From contig JBKPDV010000138.1 of assembly GCA_046728075.1 (NCBI GenBank), positions 1-7,734 on the forward strand: a stretch of 7,734 nt of DNA, given 5' to 3'. This document shows positions 1 through 7,172 of the stretch, piece after piece. The notes beneath the pieces were generated by a model. The model saw nothing but the letters and a program-made list of their open reading frames with translations, was not told where the DNA came from and did no database searches. Each line of letters starts with the position of its first letter. Within the stretch, counting starts at the first letter, position 1. A program made the translations under genes and the position numbers. The stretch is from JBKPDV01 sp046728075 (lineage in GTDB: Bacteria > Acidobacteriota > Thermoanaerobaculia > UBA5066 > Gp7-AA6).

Positions 1-897
1 GGCTCGGACGTTGGATACCGGCGCTGTGGAATCCTGCGCTGCTCTTTCCGGGAGGATTCTTCGCTGGTCCGCTCCCATGAGTGGCAGATGCAGGCGGGGC
101 TGGCGATGGAGCCGGTCGACGCGGCGGGCGCCGCGTCCCGAACCGGCGGCCGCCTGTCGCCGGACATAACCGAAGCCGTCTTCTTCCCGGACGAGGCCAT
201 GGTCGACAGCGGTCTCCTGACGCGAGCCGTGGCTCAGTCGGCAGAGCGGCGCGGCGCCCGCATCTTGACGGAGACTCCCGTCCGGCGTTTCCGTCTGGAG
301 GGCAATGTCTGCGTGGGCGTGGAAACCGATGCCGGAGTGCTGGAGTCGGCGAGCGTCGTCGACGCCGCGGGTGCCTGGGCCTCCTTCGATGCCGGGCTGC
401 CGTTTCCGATCCCCGTCGAGCCGGTGCGAGGCCAGATGATCGAGCTGTCGTCGGCTCGGGAGCTTGCGACAGTCGTCCAGGACGATGACGTGTACCTCGT
501 GCCCAGACGCGGCGGACGAATCCTCGTCGGGGCCACTGTCGAGCGCGTCGGATTTCGAAAGCAGGTAACGGCACAAGGCCTGGCGGGACTCCTGACGGCG
601 GCGATCCGTCTCGTGCCGGATCTCTCGCAGGCCCCGTTCGTGCGCGCCTGGGCCGGTCTGCGGCCGGCGACTCCCGACGGGCTTCCGATTCTCGGACCCT
701 CCCCGATCACCGGACTTTTTCTCGCCACCGGACACTTTCGCAACGGCATTCTTCTCGCTCCCGTCACCGCGCGTCTCATGGCCGACCTGCTGACGGGCGT
801 CGAGATCCGGGGCCTCGAGCCATTCTCGGTTGACCGCTTCGCGCACTGGCGAAACGATTTGGCGTCGGCGCCTCCAACAACCGGAGTTTTCAGTTAG
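1..897 (+). CDS. thiO: Glycine oxidase ThiO-like FAD-dependent oxidoreductase, 5' end missing
   Basis: This is a D-amino-acid-oxidase-fold flavoenzyme. ThiO oxidises glycine to iminoglycine (dehydroglycine) with O2 and gives H2O2; in aerobic bacteria the imine feeds thiazole synthase ThiG for thiamine synthesis. The frame is open from base 1, so the gene starts outside the window. 298 residues are present, and family members run near 370, so about 70 N-terminal residues with the Rossmann GxGxxG are absent. Visible family marks, in fragment numbering, are VVDAAGAWA at about 119-127 (FAD domain), PVEPVRGQMIEL at about 138-149, VYLVPRRGG at about 164-172, GLRPATPDGLPILGP at about 219-233 and HFRNGILLAP at about 245-254. 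The last two are the FAD-contact and active-site region typical of ThiO. No thiS or thiG is seen nearby. The closest alternative is another DadA/SoxB-type amino acid oxidase. The family call is firm; the substrate is inferred. Confidence 0.85.
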   Translation, partial: GSDVGYRRCGILRCSFREDSSLVRSHEWQMQAGLAMEPVDAAGAASRTGGRLSPDITEAVFFPDEAMVDSGLLTRAVAQSAERRGARILTETPVRRFRLEGNVCVGVETDAGVLESASVVDAAGAWASFDAGLPFPIPVEPVRGQMIELSSARELATVVQDDDVYLVPRRGGRILVGATVERVGFRKQVTAQGLAGLLTAAIRLVPDLSQAPFVRAWAGLRPATPDGLPILGPSPITGLFLATGHFRNGILLAPVTARLMADLLTGVEIRGLEPFSVDRFAHWRNDLASAPPTTGVFS

Positions 898-972
898 AAT
901 CCGTTGCAGTCGGAGGCCGGGATTACCCCGGACTTCAGGGAGGAAAAGGTCCCCCGGGTTTCCTATCCGGGG
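895..972 (+). promoter_or_regulatory. Possible leader of the radical SAM gene with two small hairpins
   Basis: The 88-base gap before the radical SAM gene has a TAGAAT hexamer at 895-900, overlapping the thiO stop codon and one base from the -10 consensus. I find no good -35 at the usual distance. Two short GC stems follow. CCGGG (917-921) pairs with CCCGG (927-931) around a 5-base loop, and CCCCGG (952-957) pairs with CCGGGG (967-972) around a 9-base loop. A strong GGAGG (939-943) lies between them, about 40 bases before the ATG, too far to serve it, and no start codon lies in frame after it. The layout could be a structured leader or just GC-rich spacer. No known riboswitch is recognised. 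Confidence 0.2.
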
Positions 973-985
973 TTCTAAACAAAAG

Positions 986-2857
<1,872 letters not shown>

Positions 2858-2862
2858 AGAGA

Positions 2863-2936
2863 AGTCGACAGTCGACAGTCGACAGTTCAGTCGGTAGTCG
2901 GTAGTCGGTAGTCGATAGGAAAAGTCGACAGTCGGG
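2863..2936 (+). repeat. Heptamer tandem-repeat cluster 1 (AGTCGAC / AGTCGGT / AGTCGAT)
   Basis: It starts 5 bases after the radical SAM stop codon. Units in order are AGTCGAC three times (2863-2883), a broken AGTTC, AGTCGGT three times (2889-2909), AGTCGAT (2910-2916), spacer AGGAAA, AGTCGAC (2923-2929) and a degenerate AGTCGGG. The phase is strictly 7 bases inside each block. GTCGAC is its own reverse complement, so the first and third units can pair as a 6-bp hairpin with an 8-base loop. This could act as a 3' end or terminator-like structure, although no T-run follows. Related clusters sit at 4683-4736 and 6714-6786. Confidence 0.95.
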
Positions 2937-3000
2937 CAACACCCGAAGCCCTCACTCTCTGTCATGCCGCCGGACAACTCTCTCTCACCCGTCGCCCTTT

Positions 3001-3086
3001 TGTCATCCCTAGCGAAGCGAGGGATCTACTCCGGTGGTCGTGGCGGCCAGGGTGGATTCCTCGTCGCTTCGCTCCTCGGAATGACA
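3001..3086. repeat. Inverted-repeat element with TGTCAT ends (REP/MITE-like)
   Basis: The left arm begins TGTCATCCCTAGCGAAGCGA and the right arm ends as TCGCTTCGCTCCTCGGAATGACA-like sequence. Read in reverse complement, the right arm begins TGTCATTCCGAGGAGCGAAG, so the two arms match with small gaps and share AGCGAAGCGA. Each arm also folds on itself: ATCCCT (3005-3010) with AGGGAT (3020-3025), and ATTCC (3056-3060) with GGAAT (3078-3082). Two hairpins in opposite orientation give a REPIN or miniature-element layout of 86 bases with no coding capacity. It lies between convergent genes and could help stop transcription from both sides. A lone TGTCATGCC at 2960-2968 may be a degraded end of another copy. 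Arms of this type are, from memory, common in environmental bacterial genomes. Confidence 0.8.
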
Positions 3087-3103
3087 GACGGAGGCTCTGC
3101 CTC

Positions 3104-4474
3104 TCAGCGCCCCCAGGAAGAGACGTGCGGGCGCACGAGGACCTTGTTCTTTGCCGGCTCTTTCGGGCCGCCGCTGGAAGGGCCGCGGTGGCTTCGCGAG
3201 GGACCGTGCGGAGCGGGAGGCTGCGGACCGCGGCCGCTTCGGATCCGGCGCTCGGCTTTCTCCTTCGCGCGGGCGCGTTCCTGCGCTTTTCGGGCTCGGA
3301 TCTGCGCGATCCGCTCGGCCAGAGGCACTTCGAATTTCTCGGCGGGGGCTTTCGAGTAGTCGAAGCCCGGCACGGTGATCCTCGGCAGGCGCTTGCCGAT
3401 GGCCCGCTCGATCTGACGCAGGTCGCCTTCCTCGTCCGGAGAAACGAAGGTAAAGGCGTCTCCCTTCAGCTCCGCGCGCGCCGTGCGCCCGACGCGGTGG
3501 ATGTAGTCCTCGGGCACGTGCGGCACGTCGAAGTTGACGACGTGGGAAAGCGCCTCGACGTCGATCCCGCGCGCCGCGATGTCGGTCGCGACGAGGACCT
3601 TGAAGCGCCCGTTCTTGAAACCGGCCAGCGCCGCGGTGCGCTGCATCTGGCTGCGGTTGCCGTGGATTCGCTCGCACGGCACGCCGTTCTTGACGAGATT
3701 ATCGGCCAGACGGTTGGCGCGGTGCTTGGTCCGCGTGAAGACGAGAACGCTCTTGAAGTCACCGCGCTTGATGAGCTCCTGAAGCAGCGGCGCTTTGAGG
3801 TTCTGGGGAACCGGATACACGGCCTGTGTGATTCCGACGGCGGGCAGGGGCGCGCGCTCGAGGTTGACCGTGTAGGGGTTGTGAAGCATTTCCCGCGTGA
3901 GGGTCACGATGGGAGGCGGCATGGTCGCCGAGAAAAAGAGCGTCTGACGCTTGGCCGGCAAATGCTTCAGGACCCGCCGGATATCCGGCAGGAATCCCAT
4001 GTCGAGCATCCGGTCGGCCTCGTCGAGCACGAGGACTTCGAGACCGTCGAGCCGGGCGTACGGAAACCGGAAGTGGTCGAGGAGGCGTCCGGGCGTCGCG
4101 ACGATGATGTCGACCCCGTGGCGGAAGGCGTGCTCCTGGGGACCCATTCCGACGCCGCCGAAGACCGCGGCCGCGGAGAGGGGAGTGTGAACGGCAAGCG
4201 CGGTCAAATGCTCCTCGATCTGTGCGGCCAGCTCCCTCGTCGGCGTGATGATGAGTGCGCGAGTCCTGCCGCGCGGCTTTCCGATCAAGCGGTTCAGGAT
4301 CGCCAGCCCGAAAGCTGCCGTCTTGCCGCTTCCCGTCATCGCGCAAGCGAGCACGTCTTTGCCGGCGACAGCCGGCGGAATCGTGTCCTGCTGGATGGGG
4401 GTTGGGCGGGTGAAGCCCATTTCTTTGACCCCTCGGAGGAGGTCGGGATGGAGTCCGAACTTCGAGAAAGGCAT
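3104..4474 (-). CDS. rhlE: RhlE-type DEAD-box ATP-dependent RNA helicase
   Basis: This 456-residue cytoplasmic RNA helicase unwinds short RNA duplexes; RhlE enzymes act in ribosome assembly and RNA turnover, often under cold stress. All family motifs are intact: Q motif with F6, PTPIQ 24-28; motif I AMTGSGKT 45-52; Ia PTRELA 78-83; GG 106-107; Ib TPGR 127-130; II DEAD 151-154; III SAT 182-184; IV VLVFTRTK 243-250; V ATDIAARGID 296-305; VI HRVGRTAR 326-333. RecA domain 1 spans about 1-205 and domain 2 about 215-360. The tail after about 385 is basic and Arg/Lys/Pro/Gly-rich, as in RhlE, and probably binds RNA. The chosen ATG gives MPFSKFGL, the usual RhlE-like beginning, after a modest GGAAAGAG ribosome site. 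The frame stays open a further 261 bases upstream, but that part reads through the heptamer repeats and is not credible protein. Confidence 0.95.
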   Translation of the reverse strand: MPFSKFGLHPDLLRGVKEMGFTRPTPIQQDTIPPAVAGKDVLACAMTGSGKTAAFGLAILNRLIGKPRGRTRALIITPTRELAAQIEEHLTALAVHTPLSAAAVFGGVGMGPQEHAFRHGVDIIVATPGRLLDHFRFPYARLDGLEVLVLDEADRMLDMGFLPDIRRVLKHLPAKRQTLFFSATMPPPIVTLTREMLHNPYTVNLERAPLPAVGITQAVYPVPQNLKAPLLQELIKRGDFKSVLVFTRTKHRANRLADNLVKNGVPCERIHGNRSQMQRTAALAGFKNGRFKVLVATDIAARGIDVEALSHVVNFDVPHVPEDYIHRVGRTARAELKGDAFTFVSPDEEGDLRQIERAIGKRLPRITVPGFDYSKAPAEKFEVPLAERIAQIRARKAQERARAKEKAERRIRSGRGPQPPAPHGPSRSHRGPSSGGPKEPAKNKVLVRPHVSSWGR

Positions 4475-4505
4475 GAATCTCTTTCCGCGGGGCCCGGGGG
4501 TTTTG

Positions 4506-4523
4506 GGGGACCGTAAGGACCCC
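4506..4523. other. Small hairpin in the long leader of the helicase gene
   Basis: The 208 bases between the helicase start and repeat cluster 2 hold no gene I can support. Close to the start is a stem of GGGG, an A/A mismatch and CC, a GTAA loop, then GG and CCCC. On the plus strand the loop is a GNRA-type tetraloop; on the helicase mRNA it reads UUAC. Upstream on the mRNA strand is an A-run (7 bases, 4561-4567 on the other strand) in an AT-rich patch that could hold a promoter, but I find no paired -35/-10. The stem could tune helicase translation. The evidence is base pairing only. Confidence 0.3.
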
Positions 4524-4682
4524 GCTGACCTAAGAACACCGCTCTGGACTTCCGGCAGTATTTTTTTAGAACGGAGGATTCGCCGGCGAGACCTACGTCC
4601 GTGCCCGCTAGAAACTCGTTGGACGAGGCCGGCGGAGGCGATAAGGATGTCATAGATAGGTGGAAGAAGCAAACCGGGGGGA

Positions 4683-4736
4683 AGTCGGTAGTCGGTAGTC
4701 GATAGTCGAGTCGACAGTCGATAGTCGACAGTCAAC
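4683..4736 (-). repeat. Heptamer tandem-repeat cluster 2
   Basis: On the plus strand the units are AGTCGGT twice (4683-4696), AGTCGAT (4697-4703), a 5-base AGTCG, AGTCGAC (4709-4715), AGTCGAT (4716-4722), AGTCGAC (4723-4729) and AGTCAAC (4730-4736). The cluster begins 20 bases after the rlmA stop, with the GAC/AAC units next to that gene and the GGT units away from it. A T-rich stretch (TTTTCTTTTC on the minus strand, from 4750 down to 4741) lies between the stop and the repeats. Confidence 0.95.
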
Positions 4737-4756
4737 AGCCGAAAAGAAAACGATAC

Positions 4757-5581
4757 CTAGTGGGGTCGAAAGACGAGGATTTCGCGTGCGACGGTGACCG
4801 TCATGGGACCGAGCGCGCTGGCCCGATCCCGTTGCTGAAAGCGGGCGCCGCGGTAGGTCGTCCTCAACGCGTCGGCGACGCCCGCGGCATCGAGAGACAT
4901 GGTCTTGCGGACGTTTCGCCGCGAGACGAGCGCGAGATCCGGCCGGAGCTCATCGATCGCGGCCGTCGCGCGGTCCCGCCGCACGGCGCGGCCGAGCAGC
5001 GCTTCGCGCAGCTCGACCAGATCGTCCGGACCGGGAATCGCCACGAAGACGCGGCCGCGAGGTTTGAGCACGCGCTTCCACTCCGGGCCGTTGCGGCGCG
5101 CTGTGACCGAAATCACGAAATCGAACGAGCTGCCGGGCCAGGGAAGGAAACGGTCCGAGTTGCCGACGACCCAGGTGGCTTCCGGAAACCTCTTCGCGGC
5201 CAGCTCGATCGACGGCACGGAAATGTCGATCCCGTGCGCGTCGACCGGCCGGACCTGCTGGACCGCCCCGAGCAGAGACCCTTCGCCGCAGCCGATGTCG
5301 AGGATATTGACCGTCCGCCCGACCCCCCGCAAGGCGTCGAGCTCCGCGAGAATCTCGTCGCGCATTCCGTCGTCGTGGCCGGCGTCGAAGAGCCTGCGCC
5401 GGGCGAGCGCGGTCTCGCGCGAATCACCGGGATGGCGTGAGCGGCGATCCTGAGGACCAAGCAGGTTGACGTAGCCGCTCGCCGCGACGTCGAAGGAGTG
5501 GCCGCGAGAGCAGACGAGGCAACGGTCGCGAGTCCGCAATTTCTTGCCGCAGCCGCGGACGGTGCAGAGAAGGGAAGGCAC
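4757..5581 (-). CDS. rlmA: 23S rRNA (guanine) N1-methyltransferase, RlmA family
   Basis: RlmA uses SAM to methylate N1 of a guanine in hairpin 35 of 23S rRNA (G745 in RlmA-I, G748 in RlmA-II); I cannot tell which from this sequence. The 274-residue length matches the family. An N-terminal zinc finger (likely C6, C11, C24, H28, with a spare C21) is followed by the signature FDVAASGYVNLL 30-41 and PGDSRETALARRRLFDAGH at 51-69, then SAM motif I DIGCGEG 95-101 and an acidic GIDIS 117-121. KPRGRVFVAIPGP at 173-185 is the late SAM-fold strand and loop. The start is GTG: in-frame codons just upstream run into a TGA at 5606-5608 inside the GCTNTCA repeats, and the finger begins at residue 6. No clear Shine-Dalgarno sequence is seen, as the repeats occupy that spot. 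Classification is strong. Confidence 0.93.
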   Translation of the reverse strand: MPSLLCTVRGCGKKLRTRDRCLVCSRGHSFDVAASGYVNLLGPQDRRSRHPGDSRETALARRRLFDAGHDDGMRDEILAELDALRGVGRTVNILDIGCGEGSLLGAVQQVRPVDAHGIDISVPSIELAAKRFPEATWVVGNSDRFLPWPGSSFDFVISVTARRNGPEWKRVLKPRGRVFVAIPGPDDLVELREALLGRAVRRDRATAAIDELRPDLALVSRRNVRKTMSLDAAGVADALRTTYRGARFQQRDRASALGPMTVTVAREILVFRPH

Positions 5582-5587
5582 GCGGGA

Positions 5588-5608
5588 GCTTTCAGCTCTC
5601 AGCTGTCA
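5588..5608 (-). repeat. Heptamer tandem repeat of a second kind (GCTNTCA x3)
   Basis: Three 7-base units, GCTTTCA, GCTCTCA and GCTGTCA, differ only at the fourth base and are followed by a decayed GCCGGAA. The block lies about 20 bases after the stop of the small membrane protein and 6 bases before the GTG start of rlmA, so on the rlmA mRNA it occupies the ribosome-binding region (reading TGACAGC TGAGAGC TGAAAGC). It shares unit length and position, but not sequence, with the AGTCGRY clusters. Confidence 0.85.
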
Positions 5609-5628
5609 GCCGGAAGCGGACTGTGGTC

Positions 5629-6000
5629 TCACGGCGACAGAAAGAGAAGCACGGCCGGCAGAACGAGTCCGGCAAGTAGACACAACGTGACCGTCAGGGG
5701 CCTGCCCGTGAAGCGATACGCCATGACGATGCCCAGAAAAGTCGTCGTGATGAGCGCCAGGCATGCCGCGAACACAAAGGCTTTAAGGGGAGTCTTGGTG
5801 GAGATCTCCCGGGCGAGCGTCTGGTTTTTGTGCACGGACGAAAGCGTCTTGACGATCTTGGGCGGAGTGTAGCTCCCGTCTTTCTTCGCGTCGTTGAAGC
5901 GGTAGATCTGCCACGCCCCGCTCGAGGCGAAGAAGAGCAGAACCGGCGCGAAGATCGTTCCCAGATAGAGGTGGATCCGGCGCAGTCCTCTCATGTTCAT
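5629..6000 (-). CDS. Small membrane protein resembling PepSY-associated TM proteins
   Basis: The 123-residue product has three likely membrane segments, at about 11-31, 73-95 and 101-122, with a 40-residue hydrophilic loop at about 34-72. The start RRIHLYLGTIFAPVLLF, followed by a GAWQIYR-type end of the first helix, resembles the first helix of PepSY-associated TM proteins (an R-x-x-H-x-x-x-G pattern near the membrane edge). Those are inner-membrane proteins often tied to iron or redox functions. The protein is far shorter than full PepSY_TM proteins and shows no PepSY domain, so it could be a reduced relative. Function is unknown. The first of two close ATG codons is chosen because AGGAAG lies 6 bases before it. 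It follows the phosphatase gene by 25 bases, so an operon is likely. Confidence 0.75.
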   Translation of the reverse strand: MNMRGLRRIHLYLGTIFAPVLLFFASSGAWQIYRFNDAKKDGSYTPPKIVKTLSSVHKNQTLAREISTKTPLKAFVFAACLALITTTFLGIVMAYRFTGRPLTVTLCLLAGLVLPAVLLFLSP

Positions 6001-6006
6001 CGCTGG

Positions 6007-6012
6007 CTTCCT
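6007..6012 (-). promoter_or_regulatory. Ribosome binding site AGGAAG of the small membrane protein
   Basis: AGGAAG on the minus strand sits 6 bases before the ATG at 6000. It decides for that start over the in-frame ATG two codons later. It lies in the 25-base gap after the phosphatase stop. Confidence 0.6.
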
Positions 6013-6025
6013 GACCGTCCGGGTG

Positions 6026-6706
6026 TCAGGGCTTCCGGTCCCACCACTTGGAAAGGCGCGCCTGCGGCTCGCCGGGCACGGCGGAATCGCTCACGGCGTA
6101 GTGGGATGTGTCGTTGTAGAGCGTCAGGCGTCCGCGGGTCGGGTCCTTGAAATCCAGAATGTTCAGCGACGCGGGACTCTGGTCGAGGCGGTCACGGTAG
6201 GTGCGCGCGTCGAAACCGAGGATCGAGCAGATCAGGAGCCGGATCGTCGCCTTGTGCGACGCGATTGCGACGTGCTCAGCGGGATGCGCCGAGACGATCT
6301 CGAGAAGGGCAGGCAGGGCCCGGGCCGTGACGGACAGACCGCTTTCGCCCCCCTGGGGCGCGAAAGAGAAAGGGTCCGTCTCCCAGCGCGCGTATTCTTC
6401 CGGATAGAGTTTTTCGACCTCCGCGCGCGTCTTTTCTTCCCACCGGCCATGATCGATCTCCCGCAGCCCATCCTTCGGAATCACGGGTTTGTGATGCGGT
6501 TCCGCGAGGATCCGCGCGGTCTCCATCGTGCGCCCCATTGGGCTCGCGTAGAAGGCGATGATCGGTTCCTTTGCGAGACGCGCCGCGAGCCGGCGCACCT
6601 GATCTCGCCCCTCTTCGGACAGCGGGACGTCGGTCCTGCCGGCGAAACGGTCCTCGGCGGAGAGCACGGTCGCGCCGTGGCGGACGAGGTAGATGCGGGT
6701 AGTCAT
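6026..6706 (-). CDS. Histidine phosphatase (phosphoglycerate mutase-like) family protein
   Basis: This 226-residue cytoplasmic protein of the RHG superfamily transfers a phosphoryl group through a histidine. LVRHG 7-11 supplies the nucleophile H10; R9 and R59 (SPMGRTMETA 55-64) bind phosphate; E83 in LREIDHGRWE 81-90 is the likely acid; H151 in ASHKATIR 149-156 is the second histidine. GRTDVPLSEEG 23-33 is the usual loop after the RHG. All catalytic residues are present, so it should be active. The substrate cannot be read from sequence: the pattern suits CobC/GpmB-like phosphatases as well as general sugar-phosphate phosphatases. The usual HG after the second catalytic His is HK here. The ATG is fixed by the MTTRIYLVRHG beginning. 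Only 7 bases separate it from the nearest repeat unit, and no Shine-Dalgarno sequence is seen. Confidence 0.9.
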   Translation of the reverse strand: MTTRIYLVRHGATVLSAEDRFAGRTDVPLSEEGRDQVRRLAARLAKEPIIAFYASPMGRTMETARILAEPHHKPVIPKDGLREIDHGRWEEKTRAEVEKLYPEEYARWETDPFSFAPQGGESGLSVTARALPALLEIVSAHPAEHVAIASHKATIRLLICSILGFDARTYRDRLDQSPASLNILDFKDPTRGRLTLYNDTSHYAVSDSAVPGEPQARLSKWWDRKP

Positions 6707-6713
6707 TGGGGAA

Positions 6714-6786
6714 ATTCGGTAGTCGGTAGTCGGTAGTCGGTAGGGGGGAAACGAAAAGAGTCGACAGTCGACAGTCGACAGTCAAC
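6714..6786 (-). repeat. Heptamer tandem-repeat cluster 3
   Basis: On the plus strand this reads ATTCGGT, then AGTCGGT three times (6721-6741), a 17-base spacer of the form AGGGGGGAAACGAAAAG, AGTCGAC three times (6759-6779) and AGTCAAC (6780-6786). It fills almost all of the space between the yciH stop (20 bases away) and the phosphatase start (7 bases away), so any promoter or ribosome site for the phosphatase must lie in it or upstream. GTCGAC units are next to the yciH end, as in cluster 2. Confidence 0.95.
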
Positions 6787-6806
6787 AGTGGAAGCCATAA
6801 AAAGAC

Positions 6807-7172
6807 TCATCCCTTCACCTTCCAGCCTTTCTTGGCGAGGAGCTCGCGCAATCGTTCGCGCTGGTCTCCCTGCAGCTCGACCGAGGCCTCGCCAGTATGG
6901 CCTCCGGTACCGCAGGATCTCTTGAGCTCTTTGGCGAGCGATTCGAGGAACGCAGGATTGCCGGGAAGTCCATCGAGGACCGTGACGCTCTTGCCGGACG
7001 AGCGGTTCTCCAGACGCAGCTTCGCCGTGATCTTCGGGGGAACGGGGGCCGGGGGCGCCGACAGGGAGGAAGAGCAGTGGCATTCCTTTTTGGGCCATCC
7101 GCACCTCATGCATCGCCGGCCGGAATCGGTCGAATAGACGAGGCGGTTCAAGGCCGTCTTTCCTTTCTTCAT
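6807..7172 (-). CDS. yciH: YciH/SUI1 (eIF1-like) translation initiation factor homologue
   Basis: The 121-residue product begins with LVYSTDSGR at 11-19, the usual start of bacterial YciH, then C21-x2-C24 and C31-x-C33, which look like a small zinc knuckle. After a Pro/Ala linker (about 36-47) comes the SUI1 core at about 48-119, with KSVTVLDGL 61-69, AKELKRSCGTGG 80-91, VELQGD 98-103 and RLRELLAKKGW 107-117. SUI1-fold proteins bind the small ribosomal subunit; YciH has been proposed to affect initiation fidelity or stress translation in E. coli. The CGTGG and QGD motifs are the conserved core. E. coli YciH lacks the cysteine knuckle, as I recall, so this is the longer Cys-bearing type. Its ATG overlaps the upstream stop as ATGA, implying translational coupling. 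Confidence 0.92.
   Translation of the reverse strand: MKKGKTALNRLVYSTDSGRRCMRCGWPKKECHCSSSLSAPPAPVPPKITAKLRLENRSSGKSVTVLDGLPGNPAFLESLAKELKRSCGTGGHTGEASVELQGDQRERLRELLAKKGWKVKG

Noticed and set aside
830..985. An upstream start at 830 for the radical SAM gene.
   Set aside because: It would overlap thiO by 68 bases and add Arg-rich text unlike the family; the ATG at 986 is the next in-frame start.
2863..2936. A CRISPR array in the repeat clusters.
   Set aside because: The units are 7 bases in direct tandem with no unique spacers of regular length and no cas genes.
3091..3103. GAGGC-TCT-GCCTC hairpin as the helicase terminator.
   Set aside because: The stem is only 5 bp with a 3-base loop and no T-run follows on the minus strand; the larger inverted repeat at 3001-3086 is a better candidate.
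3125..4516. A 463-codon open frame on the plus strand opposite the helicase.
   Set aside because: It has no recognisable motif and lies fully across an intact DEAD-box gene, so it is a shadow.
4548..4567. An intrinsic terminator on the plus strand ending in TTTTTTT.
   Set aside because: No stable GC stem directly precedes the T-run, and no plus-strand gene ends there.
4475..4735. An upstream extension of the helicase frame to 4735.
   Set aside because: The extra 87 residues are translated heptamer repeats and spacer (TVDYRLST-like text), and the normal RhlE beginning MPFSKFGL starts at 4474.
5993..6736. A 247-codon plus-strand frame opposite the phosphatase.
   Set aside because: It is a shadow of the histidine phosphatase, whose catalytic residues are all on the minus strand.
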